From assembly GCA_020354025.1 (NCBI GenBank), contig CP070638.1, forward strand, positions 2,861,870 through 2,925,869: a stretch of 64,000 nt of DNA. The letters are read 5' to 3'. Below the pieces are notes generated by a model. That model was not told where the DNA came from, searched no databases, and was given only the letters and a program-made list of their open reading frames with translations. Of the stretch, positions 17,980 to 26,574 are shown one piece after another. The stretch is from Fidelibacterota bacterium. Its GTDB lineage: Bacteria; Fidelibacterota; Marinisomatia; SCGC-AAA003-L08; TS1B11. The translations under genes were made by a program, and so were the position numbers. Every line of letters begins with the position of its first letter. Position 1 is the stretch's first letter.

Positions 17980-19692
17980 GTGCCTAAATTATGGTTTATT
18001 GATTATGCGGTCATGGTATGCCACCTAATGCTTATGGTAGGAGTAGGCTTCTTCTTTTACCGTTATGTAAAAAGCGCTACCGATTTCTTCAAGAGCAGTA
18101 ACCGTCTGCCATGGTGGGTGGCGGGCTTGTCCTCATTCATGAGCGGTTTCAGTGCCTGGACTTTCACCGGCGGTGCGGGCAAGATATATGAAAGCGGTAT
18201 TTCCGGTGCTGCTATTCTGTGGTCCAGTTCGGTTGCTGTGATGCTCTCGTACTTCATATTCGCCAAACGCTGGCGTCGGAGTCGGATTACGACGGTGATG
18301 CAGTTTATGAGTGAGCGCTACAACAAGTTCACCCATCAGTTCTACTCCTGGGTGTATGTGATCATGAAATGGTTCATTGTCGGACTACAGCTGCTCTCAA
18401 CGGCAATCTTTATTTCTGTGGCTATCGGCATAGATGTGCGGATCGTTGTCGTAGTGGTAGGTCTGACTATGTTAACCTACTCGGTCCTTTCTGGCCTATG
18501 GGGCGTGTCCACGAATGACACGCTACAATTCATCATCGTCGCTTCGGTGACGATGGTAGCTACACCACTCAGTCTCAGTGCTGTGGGGGGGATCGGAGAG
18601 TTCATCACAAGAGTCCCAGAGAGGTTTTTCTCTCTAACCAATGGGAATGTCGATCTGTTTTTTATTATCGGTTGGATGTTGCTGCAGTTTTATGGTAATA
18701 ATTCGAATGCCACGGTTCAACGCTATTTCAGCGTAAGGACCGAACGTGATGCGCGACGGGTAGCTCTGACAGGATCAGTCCTGTTTTTCGTCGGAGTTTC
18801 AGTGTGGATGATCCCATCTATGGCAGCCCGGATTCTTTATCCCGATCTGAGTGGAATAGCCCTGGGACTCAAGAATCCTTCGGAAGCGGCCTACGTCGTT
18901 ATGTGCCTGAGGGTCCTGCCGCATGGTCTGATAGGCATCCTACTGGCGGCGATATTTGCCGCCACCATGTCATCACTGGACTCCAGTTATAATGTCATGG
19001 CGGGAGTACTGGTAAAGGATATCTACCAGCGGTTGATAAAACCAGACGCCACCCCGAAGCAGCTGCTCTTTACCAGTCGGATGGCTATTCTGCTAATTGG
19101 TTTCTCGGCTACCGCGTTGGCGGTGTTTCTCACATCCCACACCGGTGGCGTTTTCGGTGTCATGAAGGATATTTCTCAGGTAATCACCGTCCCGGTGGCC
19201 ACCGCTTTGCTGCTGGGTCTGGTAGTGCGCAAGACCCCTCCCTGGACGGCTGTGTTCTCGTTCGCGATCACTTTTGTGGTGGCTTATACAACTCGCTACG
19301 TCTATGACATGCACCTGGGCTATCAGGCCTGTGCGGTGGTGGGGACTTCCATAACCAGCTTTACGGTAATGCGGATTTTCTGGAACCGGGCACCGCAGGT
19401 CGACCGGGAGCGCATCGAGGGATTTTTCCAGAAGCTGGATACACCCATCGATGCTGACAAGGAGCTGGCAGAGCCGGTTGCGGCGGATGCCGTGTCCATG
19501 CTGCAGGTGGTAGGCGTGCTGCTTTTTGCAGTAGGCCTGATCATCGTCGTACCAATCGTTTTCCTCAAGGAGCTGCCCTCAATCCTGATCGCCCTGAGTG
19601 AGGGTTTGTTCCTGATGGGGTTGGGTTCATATATGTTCCTAAGGGGACGGCGCAAGAAGATGATGGACGTGCAAGCCCTGGCTGAAGCCTAG
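17980..19692 (+). CDS. Sodium/solute symporter (SSS family)
   Basis: This 570-residue inner-membrane protein has about 13 hydrophobic segments and the family motifs of sodium/solute symporters, including WWVAGLSSFMSGFSAWTFTGG in the first helices (given here as WWVAG to FTGG) and GLWGVSTNDTLQF further on. Members of this family import sugars, uronates, amino acids or myo-inositol with sodium. Placement between two DUF2264 genes suggests it takes up a sugar acid or small glycan released outside. The start is GTG 17980, preceded by AAGGAA with a spacer of about six bases; no in-frame ATG fits the first helix as well. The substrate cannot be read from the sequence. Confidence 0.9.
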   Translation: MPKLWFIDYAVMVCHLMLMVGVGFFFYRYVKSATDFFKSSNRLPWWVAGLSSFMSGFSAWTFTGGAGKIYESGISGAAILWSSSVAVMLSYFIFAKRWRRSRITTVMQFMSERYNKFTHQFYSWVYVIMKWFIVGLQLLSTAIFISVAIGIDVRIVVVVVGLTMLTYSVLSGLWGVSTNDTLQFIIVASVTMVATPLSLSAVGGIGEFITRVPERFFSLTNGNVDLFFIIGWMLLQFYGNNSNATVQRYFSVRTERDARRVALTGSVLFFVGVSVWMIPSMAARILYPDLSGIALGLKNPSEAAYVVMCLRVLPHGLIGILLAAIFAATMSSLDSSYNVMAGVLVKDIYQRLIKPDATPKQLLFTSRMAILLIGFSATALAVFLTSHTGGVFGVMKDISQVITVPVATALLLGLVVRKTPPWTAVFSFAITFVVAYTTRYVYDMHLGYQACAVVGTSITSFTVMRIFWNRAPQVDRERIEGFFQKLDTPIDADKELAEPVAADAVSMLQVVGVLLFAVGLIIVVPIVFLKELPSILIALSEGLFLMGLGSYMFLRGRRKKMMDVQALAEA

Positions 19693-19747
19693 CAGAAACG
19701 CTCTTGCGGGCGTCAGGGGATATCCTGGAAAATATATGAGGAATATC

Positions 19748-20257
19748 ATGAAGGATAGACAGAGCCGGTGTGAATTCATCAAAACCGGTGTAACCGTCGG
19801 GACCGGACTCGTATTAGGCAGCATGAATTTTTCATGCTATACAAAATTGATGAAGACAAAATCACAGGCTAGTGAAAGTGAAAGTCCAGTGTCGGAAGGA
19901 ATCGACTTCAGCAAGCAGGCTTACTGCAGCTGGAACTGCGATGAAAAAGAATGTCAGATCTTACGGGCTACCCTGAGCAACGACCTGGAGGCTAAAAAGA
20001 AAATCGCGCGACGCTGGGCTGAGAGATTCGGCAGGGAATTCACGTCCGAGGAAATATTTTGCTACGGCTGCAAGGTGGAAGATAAGCCCATTGCATATGC
20101 TCTGGAGGTCTGCACAGTCAGGAAGTGCGCGAGCAAGCGGGATGTAATCACCTGCGCCCATTGTGACGAATTGCCGACTTGTGACAATGAACTATGGACT
20201 GAATGGCCTGGACTGAAGAAAAAAGCTGAAGAGCTCAGAAACAAATTGCAGGGGTAA
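19748..20257 (+). CDS. DUF3795 cysteine-rich protein with Tat-like leader
   Basis: I choose ATG 19748 because GAGG at 19738-19741 is six bases upstream; ATG 19736 would add four residues. The 169-residue protein has a leader SRCEFIKTGVTVGTGLVLGS followed by MNFSC. This looks like a Tat or lipoprotein leader in which the second Arg of SRRxFI is a Cys. The C-terminal part has the DUF3795 cysteine set: YCSWNCDEKEC, FCYGCK, VRKCASKRD and CAHCDELPTC, possibly a zinc or iron-sulfur site. Its function is unknown. It sits between the symporter and the second DUF2264 gene. Confidence 0.7.
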   Translation: MKDRQSRCEFIKTGVTVGTGLVLGSMNFSCYTKLMKTKSQASESESPVSEGIDFSKQAYCSWNCDEKECQILRATLSNDLEAKKKIARRWAERFGREFTSEEIFCYGCKVEDKPIAYALEVCTVRKCASKRDVITCAHCDELPTCDNELWTEWPGLKKKAEELRNKLQG

Positions 20258-20304
20258 TGGGTGATGGAGTGCATAACTCTGAGCGGGGGGCGATAAAGAT
20301 CTGA

Positions 20305-22257
20305 ATGAGCAAAAAGACGGAACATATTACACTGTCGCCACTTACCGGGTGGACAATTCGGGACTGGTGCGATGTTTCCAGCCGGATTTTGGCGAGCGCC
20401 TACCGCCACTTAAGTCCCGGCCGAGCGTTGGTGAATTTTAAGGGTCCCCGCCCTAGCATCTATGGCCCTCTGTCCGATGGGGTGGAAGGTTTCGCGCGGA
20501 CCTTCCTGCTAATCGGTTTCCGGCTTGGCGGCCGCCGGGATGGTAGGCTGGAGACCGGCGATGAAACGGTGGATTGGGCTAAAATATATCGTGCGGGTTT
20601 GCTGAACGGGACCGCAGGGGATCATCCGGAATACTGGGGGGAGATCTCCGGTAAACACCAGTACATGGTTGAGGCTGCTTCTATCTCGATTGCCCTCTAT
20701 TTCTCACGCCACCTAATATGGGATTTGTATACCAAAGAGGAGCAGGATCAGATTGGACGCTGGCTGCGGCACCTGCTGCAGTACCCCTTCGAAGATAAGA
20801 ACTGGGTACTATTCGGAGTGATAATCAACTCCTTCCTGAAAGCCGCCGAGCAGGAATACTACCAGGACCAAATCGACTTCTATCTGGACCGCTACGATTC
20901 GTACTATGAGGCTGAGGGCTGGTACCGTGATGGAGTCGGGCCACAGTACGATCTATACAATCCTTGGGCGCTGCATTTTTACGCCCATCTGTGGAGCGAA
21001 ATGGATCCCGATATCCTCCGCCCGGAACTGGTGGAGCTATTCCAGGAGCGAAGCCGTCTCTTCCTGGAAAAATTCAGTCACTATTTCAGCAGTACTGCCT
21101 CGCACCCCGCATTCGGGCGCTCCCTAATCTATCGCTGCGCACTCGTGGCGGCAGCTCTCGTCGGCACCTGGAAAGGTCATACGCCATTATCCCCGGGATT
21201 AACTCGCCGGCTTTGCAGCCAGAGTCTGAAGTACTTTGTGGAAAATGGTCTTTTCGGTGATGATGGAACCGTGCCTCTAGGTTGGACGCGCGATTTCGTA
21301 CCCATGGCGGAGAAATACAGCGGACCGGCTTCACCATTGTGGCTGAATAAGGTATTCTCGGCTTTCCTAATGCAGGAGGATCATTCCTTCTGGACATCCG
21401 TTGAGGAGCCGCTGCCGGTCGAGAAAGGGGACTACTGCCTAGGTCACAAAATCCCCGGATTCCTGGTTCAGGGGCATCAGACAACCGGTCATGTGCAGCT
21501 GATTAATCAAGGCAGCGATTCATACGTTAATGCATCCACTGACTGGAAAACTCCCGCCTCGGATTACCTGTATCTTAAATACGCCTATTCGAGCCATCTC
21601 TTCAACGACATCGGTCCTACCGAAGAAGGACTGGTCTGCGGCAACATGATCAGCCTTTACGAAGAGCAGCGCGGATTCAGTCACCGGGAGCGGGTATACC
21701 CTCTGCACGTATCCGACAGGGCAGCGGTGTCATATCACTATCCGTTCGGCGAGCAGTTCGGTATGAAGCGAGACTCCCGGATCGAGACCGCCATCATCAT
21801 GAAAGGTGATCACCAGATCCGCATCCACTGGGTGGTCAGTCCCAATAGGCCGCTGGCGTACGAAGGAGGATACTCTCTGGCCTACGATGCCGGGGTGCCG
21901 CTGATTTCGAGTGGAGAGGATTGGATCAGCGTTCAGACCGAGAACGCCCAGTGCTGTGTCCGGAAACTGCTAGGGTACGGCGAAGTCGGGACGAGCGATG
22001 CGATCGATGTCAATCCACTGGGCAAGCGTTCGACCCTACCCTACGTGAAGACCGGCGTTCCAATCTCCGCCCAGGGAATACTGGCCTGTGAAGTGATTGC
22101 GCGCCCCGCACATTTCAATGTTGAGACCGAGCTTTCCCTGATAGAAAGCTGCGCCCTCATGGGGCGCGTAGTAATGCTCCACTTCTCGGACGGCGAAGCA
22201 GTAACCGTGAAGCTGGGCCCTGTGGAGGAGGGCGAGGAGAAGGTCGAGTGGCAGTGA
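20305..22257 (+). CDS. DUF2264 protein, copy 2
   Basis: This 650-residue protein is a diverged paralogue of the protein at 15943. Shared blocks include SPLTGWT near the N terminus, GFARTFLLIGF (like GYTRTRLLLA in copy 1), HPEYWG (HPEYIG), KNWVLFGVIINSFLKA and YRDGVGPQYDLYNPWALHFY. It has no signal peptide. GGGGGG upstream is a weak and distant ribosome binding site. The likely role, as for copy 1, is cytoplasmic breakdown of an imported uronyl or deoxyuronyl oligosaccharide. Two different DUF2264 proteins in one locus suggest two linkage specificities. That is inference; no catalytic residue has been identified here. Confidence 0.8.
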   Translation: MSKKTEHITLSPLTGWTIRDWCDVSSRILASAYRHLSPGRALVNFKGPRPSIYGPLSDGVEGFARTFLLIGFRLGGRRDGRLETGDETVDWAKIYRAGLLNGTAGDHPEYWGEISGKHQYMVEAASISIALYFSRHLIWDLYTKEEQDQIGRWLRHLLQYPFEDKNWVLFGVIINSFLKAAEQEYYQDQIDFYLDRYDSYYEAEGWYRDGVGPQYDLYNPWALHFYAHLWSEMDPDILRPELVELFQERSRLFLEKFSHYFSSTASHPAFGRSLIYRCALVAAALVGTWKGHTPLSPGLTRRLCSQSLKYFVENGLFGDDGTVPLGWTRDFVPMAEKYSGPASPLWLNKVFSAFLMQEDHSFWTSVEEPLPVEKGDYCLGHKIPGFLVQGHQTTGHVQLINQGSDSYVNASTDWKTPASDYLYLKYAYSSHLFNDIGPTEEGLVCGNMISLYEEQRGFSHRERVYPLHVSDRAAVSYHYPFGEQFGMKRDSRIETAIIMKGDHQIRIHWVVSPNRPLAYEGGYSLAYDAGVPLISSGEDWISVQTENAQCCVRKLLGYGEVGTSDAIDVNPLGKRSTLPYVKTGVPISAQGILACEVIARPAHFNVETELSLIESCALMGRVVMLHFSDGEAVTVKLGPVEEGEEKVEWQ

Positions 22258-22395
22258 AGCTGACACCGCCGGGATTTACGCTTAATAGATTCGAATAGAA
22301 ATGGAGTGATGATGGATCTGACTACAGAGCAGCGTTCTCTGCATGCCATCGGAGACGAGTATCACCACAACCGATATAACCGCGGAGGTCATACG

Positions 22396-24447
22396 ATGAG
22401 CACAATTATGCGTTCGAAGCCGATACTTCTGATACTGCTAACGGCAGTAACTCTCTGTCTGGCAAGAGACGGCCGCAACCTGGTTCCCAATCCGAGTTTC
22501 GAGCAAGCGACACTCTCCATACCGCCAATAAACTTCCAGCCCGCTCGTCCCGCCACCGAGGACGATCCGCCGGAGTACAAGGTCCTGATACCGGATGGCT
22601 GGAAGATCGTCAGCGCCTATTCCCGGGGTTATATGCCAGCAGAGCAGGGCTGGGGCGTGGCTGATAAGGCACACAGCGGTAAACGCAGCATCTTTCTATC
22701 TGATGCACCGGCCTTTCCCGCCTGGTATTCGGAGGATTTTGCCATAGAGCCTGACAAGGCTTATCTAGCGGAGGCCTTCATCGAGCCCGTCAGTATGCGC
22801 TACCACGATTATGTCAGGATCATATTTTCTATCCTGGACGCTGAGGGTAAATGTCTCGGATACGAGCAGATCGTATCGGCGCGGGTGGAGACCAGGAATA
22901 TCCGGTCTTCGGATTACGGAGTTATGGAATGGCGTCACAAACAGGTCTATATCCGCCCTCGCGAGGGGCAGGCCGGAATGCGGATAATTATCCGGCTGGC
23001 TGGCAGTGGGACCGCCCACATCGATGATATTTCCGTCAAAGCTCTAAGCCGCAAGGAGGCTGCCGCGCTGGAACCACCCTTCCGGCAGGAAACGCCGGTA
23101 TTGGCAACCGTGAAGCAACAGCCGAGGTTGGAAGAAACCGGGTTCTATCGGGTGGAGGAGGTTGACGGCGTATGGTGGCTGGTCGATCCAGAAGGCCGCC
23201 TGACCTGGAGTATCGGCGTGCAGAGCATGGGAAACATATTGTGGGAAAACCCACCGCTTAGCAAGTATATCGAAGAAAAGTACGGAGGGGACCAGTCTCA
23301 ATATCTGGAGGATCAGATCCCGCGGCTTCGGAACTGGAACTTCACCACTTCGGGTTCCTGGTCAGGACCAGCCTTCTGGAGTCTGAACACCCGGCTGACT
23401 GCGCGTAGGGAGGAACCCTTTCCCTCTTTCCATTTCATCGGCTTTACCACGGTTGGTGACCAGGAATACAGTGTGCGCAACCGCGAGGGGATTGTGAACG
23501 ACTTCGGCGAGCACGCCATGGCTGATCCGTTCAATCCCCAGTGGCGCGCCCGAGCTGAGGATAAGGTACGGGAGATAACCTCGCTATATGAGAATATCCC
23601 CTGGCTGGTGGGCTATTTCGTAGACAATGAAATCAATATGAGGAACCTAACCAGCTATCTGCATTCCACCTACTGCCGGCAGGAACTGGTCAAGTGGCTG
23701 GAGGAGCGCTATGAGGGAAAAATCGGCGAACTCAATAAGAAATGGTCGACCCGCAAGAAGAAGTACAGGTATGCCGATTTTGACCAGATTGGGGCGGATA
23801 TTCCAGACCGGGACCCTTCGCCAAGTGTCGAGAGGGACCTGCGCGCTTTCATCCGTCACGTCATGAAGACCTATATCGATTTCACTGTGGATGTCATCCG
23901 TAAATATGATCCCGACCATCTTATCGTCAGCAACCGTTTTGCTCTGGGTACCAGGACCAGGGCAGTGGAAGAGGTCGACGATTTCATTGACCTCTTTGGC
24001 CGGTATGATATAGTGTGTACCAACTTATATGCACAATCAGGCGGATCGTACACACCGGACCAGATGGCACTGCTGGATTATCTGCATGAAAAAACGGGAC
24101 GGCCGCTGCTGATCGGTGAGTTCTCCTTCCACGCTAACGAATCGAACATCCCCCTAGACCGCTGGGGGGAAAAGATCGTAGCGACGATGAAGGAACGGGG
24201 TGAAGCATATGAGCGTACGATGATGTCATGGTCGCATCTGCCCTACATGGTAGGGGCCCATTTTTATAAGTGGTGCAATGGCTACGGACCTGTCGGGCGA
24301 TACCGTGGACGTAACGCAGGCATCGTGAACGACCAGAACCAGCCTTACCAGCCCTTTGTTGATATGGTAACCGAGACCAATTACCGGGTGCTTCACGCCC
24401 GGCGTCCGGCTGGCGGCAGCGTGAAGGATTTTAAATATCTCAAGTAG
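22396..24447 (+). CDS. GH-A clan glycoside hydrolase, agarase-like, with N-terminal binding domain
   Basis: The start is ATG 22396, six bases after GGAGGT (22384-22389); the reading from 22306 adds 30 residues before the signal peptide and is unlikely. The 683-residue protein has a signal peptide, then a jellyroll starting NLVPNPSFEQ, typical of CBM4/9-like modules. A TIM barrel follows, opening with GVWWLVDPEGRLTWSIGVQSMG in pattern (VDPEG...GV), a hallmark of GH50/GH42-like enzymes. FVDNEI holds the expected acid/base Glu412 and LIGEFSFHA the expected nucleophile Glu575. I cannot fix the family, and agarose is not necessarily the substrate: a beta-galactosidase-type or other exo-beta-glycosidase is as likely. 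It ends the first plus-strand block. Confidence 0.78.
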   Translation: MSTIMRSKPILLILLTAVTLCLARDGRNLVPNPSFEQATLSIPPINFQPARPATEDDPPEYKVLIPDGWKIVSAYSRGYMPAEQGWGVADKAHSGKRSIFLSDAPAFPAWYSEDFAIEPDKAYLAEAFIEPVSMRYHDYVRIIFSILDAEGKCLGYEQIVSARVETRNIRSSDYGVMEWRHKQVYIRPREGQAGMRIIIRLAGSGTAHIDDISVKALSRKEAAALEPPFRQETPVLATVKQQPRLEETGFYRVEEVDGVWWLVDPEGRLTWSIGVQSMGNILWENPPLSKYIEEKYGGDQSQYLEDQIPRLRNWNFTTSGSWSGPAFWSLNTRLTARREEPFPSFHFIGFTTVGDQEYSVRNREGIVNDFGEHAMADPFNPQWRARAEDKVREITSLYENIPWLVGYFVDNEINMRNLTSYLHSTYCRQELVKWLEERYEGKIGELNKKWSTRKKKYRYADFDQIGADIPDRDPSPSVERDLRAFIRHVMKTYIDFTVDVIRKYDPDHLIVSNRFALGTRTRAVEEVDDFIDLFGRYDIVCTNLYAQSGGSYTPDQMALLDYLHEKTGRPLLIGEFSFHANESNIPLDRWGEKIVATMKERGEAYERTMMSWSHLPYMVGAHFYKWCNGYGPVGRYRGRNAGIVNDQNQPYQPFVDMVTETNYRVLHARRPAGGSVKDFKYLK

Positions 24448-24539
24448 AACGAAGCTCGGCAAAAGAGGTTTTGCTGTTGCCTTGAACTAAACCTAATCTC
24501 GAGAATGGAAGTATTACACTAAAAATACAAGGAATAAGA

Positions 24540-26285
24540 ATGGCGGAAGCAAAAGAAAAATGGGTGGATGATCTTCTAGGGAAGATGAACCTGGAGCAGA
24601 AGGTCGGCCAGATGATGGTGTTCGGTTTCGCCGGACCGATCATCACGCCGGATACAGTTGAATTAATCCAGAAATATCATGTGGGTGGACTGCGGATCTG
24701 CCTGAAGTTCCGAACCCAGACCCTGCTCCACGATCTGAAACCCGGTAGCAAGCCTAATGAAAACATACTACGGTCGCTGGAATATCCGCGGGGACAGAAT
24801 CGCGACTTCGCTGACCCCAAACAGTGCGTGGCCTGCACACCGGAGCAGTATGCCGCCGTGCTGAACAGGCTGCGGGACTACGCCCTGGACCGGGATCTGA
24901 GCATTCCCCTGCACTTCACCATCGACCAGGAGGGCAACGGCTCGGACGATCTGATCAACGGCCAGCGGCTGTTCCCCCATCCCATGGGCCTGGCGGCTTC
25001 GGGCGAACCCAAACTGGCCTATCGAGTAGCGATGGCTATCGGCAAGCAGGCTCGGGCCCTGGGCGCAAACATGATCCATTCACCGGTTCTGGACGTAAAC
25101 ACCAACCCACAAAATCCGGAGATCGGCACCCGAGCTTATTCCGACAAGGTTGATGTGGTCATCAAGTACGCACTTCAGACTCTGCGGGGTTTTAAGGAAA
25201 CCGGTCTGATAGCCACCGGGAAGCACTTTCCAGGCCGCGGCGAATCGGTCGCCGACGCTCACTGGGACCTACCCTCGGTCAATCTCGATCTACAAACCCT
25301 TCAGAACGAGCACATCGCGCCCTATCGAGAGCTGATCCCGGCTGGCCTACCGGCGGTCATGACCGCGCACTGCTGCTATCCCGCGTTGGGCGTTACCGAT
25401 ATCCCCAGCTCCACATCTGAAAGAGTGATTCGGGGCTTGCTGCGGGAAGAGTTGGGATTTACCGGCGTTGTCACCACGGATAACATGATGATGGGAGGTA
25501 TTCTGCAGCGGCTGGAGATCAGGGAGGCGATCGTGCGGACCATCGAGGCGGGTAACGACCTGATACTGTACCGGGATGAGAGCCCCCAGCGAATCAGGAT
25601 CCTTGAGACCGTACTCGATGCGGTCAGGAGCGGGAGGATCCCCGAATCCCAGATCGATGAGTCGGTCATCCGCATTCTGGGTCTGCGATGGGACATGGGT
25701 CTGGCCGAGAACGGCGGCAAGGTCGATCCGGCTAGTGCGGCCCTGCCGATCAATGATCCTTTTGTTATCGAGACCGCGCAAGAGGCGGCAGATAAGTCCA
25801 TCCTGCTGCTACGGGACGACGCCGGCCTGCTACCACTCAAGCCTAAACAGAACATCCTGTTGGTGGAGCAGGTGTTCTCCAGTCATCAGATGGCTAATAA
25901 CATGTCGTGTCATCCTGGCATGTTGTGGGAGGAGATGTGCCGCGAGTCATCGAATGTGGGATCGGTAGAGATACCCCTCACTCCCTCCGAGCACGACCGA
26001 GAGCGGATTATGCGGCGGCTCAGTGAAGCGGAGGTAGTCGTTACCACCAATTATTATTACCACAAGGCAGCGGCCGTAATGACTGATTTAGTTCGGGATA
26101 TCCACCAGAGCGGCAAGCCAGTGATTGTGGTCTCCAATAATCCCTTCGAGCGGGCCGCCCCCGTCGATTTCCCGACGGTTCTGGTCGTATTCACCGCTGG
26201 CGGCCGCGAGAACCTGAGGGCAGCGGTGCAAGTACTGTACGGGAAGCTGAAGCCCACGGCCAAGGTCCCCGCCCGTCTCAGCTGA
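24540..26285 (+). CDS. GH3 glycosidase, NagZ-like, cytoplasmic
   Basis: This 581-residue protein has no signal peptide and starts six bases after AAGGA. The N-terminal barrel has VPFTIDQEG-like HFTIDQEGN, KHFPGRGE and DAHWDLP, then TTDNMMMGG with the expected nucleophile Asp314. Asp239-x-His241 matches the Asp-His acid/base dyad that sets apart GH3 beta-N-acetylhexosaminidases such as NagZ. A C-terminal alpha/beta domain follows (from about residue 420), so it resembles the two-domain Bacillus NagZ rather than the short Gram-negative form. Substrate could be a beta-N-acetylhexosaminide in the polymer or recycled peptidoglycan. Its place next to the GH78 and GH20-like genes favours a catabolic role. 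Confidence 0.88.
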   Translation: MAEAKEKWVDDLLGKMNLEQKVGQMMVFGFAGPIITPDTVELIQKYHVGGLRICLKFRTQTLLHDLKPGSKPNENILRSLEYPRGQNRDFADPKQCVACTPEQYAAVLNRLRDYALDRDLSIPLHFTIDQEGNGSDDLINGQRLFPHPMGLAASGEPKLAYRVAMAIGKQARALGANMIHSPVLDVNTNPQNPEIGTRAYSDKVDVVIKYALQTLRGFKETGLIATGKHFPGRGESVADAHWDLPSVNLDLQTLQNEHIAPYRELIPAGLPAVMTAHCCYPALGVTDIPSSTSERVIRGLLREELGFTGVVTTDNMMMGGILQRLEIREAIVRTIEAGNDLILYRDESPQRIRILETVLDAVRSGRIPESQIDESVIRILGLRWDMGLAENGGKVDPASAALPINDPFVIETAQEAADKSILLLRDDAGLLPLKPKQNILLVEQVFSSHQMANNMSCHPGMLWEEMCRESSNVGSVEIPLTPSEHDRERIMRRLSEAEVVVTTNYYYHKAAAVMTDLVRDIHQSGKPVIVVSNNPFERAAPVDFPTVLVVFTAGGRENLRAAVQVLYGKLKPTAKVPARLS

Positions 26286-26381
26286 CAGAGCGTCGTGCAG
26301 CCCTCAAGATCCCTTCACAGCGCGTTTTCCAGCTAGCAGCCTGGTGTCACGAGGCAAGCGATATTGTCTCCGGCTGGGACA

Positions 26382-26409
26382 TTGCGACCGCTGGCTCTTC
26401 TACTATTAA
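26382..26409 (+). promoter_or_regulatory. Candidate sigma70-type promoter for GH78
   Basis: TTGCGA at 26382-26387 and TATTAA at 26404-26409 are separated by 16 bases. Each box is a partial match to the consensus, so this is only a candidate. It lies 166 bases upstream of the GH78 ATG and before the hairpins, which would then be in the transcript leader. Confidence 0.3.
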
Positions 26410-26442
26410 ACTACGAATAATCACTCGATCCGCTTGCGTTCA

Positions 26443-26462
26443 CTTTTTCACTCGTGAAAAAG
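26443..26462. promoter_or_regulatory. Inverted repeat in GH78 leader
   Basis: CTTTTTCAC and GTGAAAAAG form a 9-base perfect inverted repeat with two bases between them, or an 8-bp stem with a CTCG tetraloop in RNA. It could be a protein binding site or a leader hairpin. It is about 160 bases after the GH3 stop and has no U-tract after it, so a simple terminator for GH3 is less likely. Confidence 0.4.
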
Positions 26463-26498
26463 GAGTGCATTGCTAATTACTCCACTTTACATTTGGCT

Positions 26499-26526
26499 CT
26501 CTCGATTTCCCGAGAGTGATTCTCGG
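26499..26526 (+). promoter_or_regulatory. Two mutually exclusive hairpins upstream of GH78
   Basis: CTCTCG (26499-26504) pairs with CGAGAG (26511-26516). The middle segment CCGAGA (26510-26515) can instead pair with TCTCGG (26521-26526). Both stems are 6 bp and share the middle arm, so only one can form at a time. This is the geometry of a simple attenuator or RNA switch, but the stems are short and no known riboswitch motif is visible. Confidence 0.35.
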
Positions 26527-26574
26527 AGGTCTTATATTTCTTCAGTTCTATAATTGAAGCGAAGGGAGAAACAA

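Larger units (their letters stand above)
26286..26574 (+). other. 289-base leader region before GH78
   Basis: No gene fits here. The spacer holds a candidate promoter (26382-26409), a palindromic hairpin (26443-26462) and two competing hairpins (26499-26526), described separately. It is much longer than the spacers of the upstream genes, so a new transcription unit probably begins here. The base composition is also lower in GC than the block before it. Confidence 0.6.
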
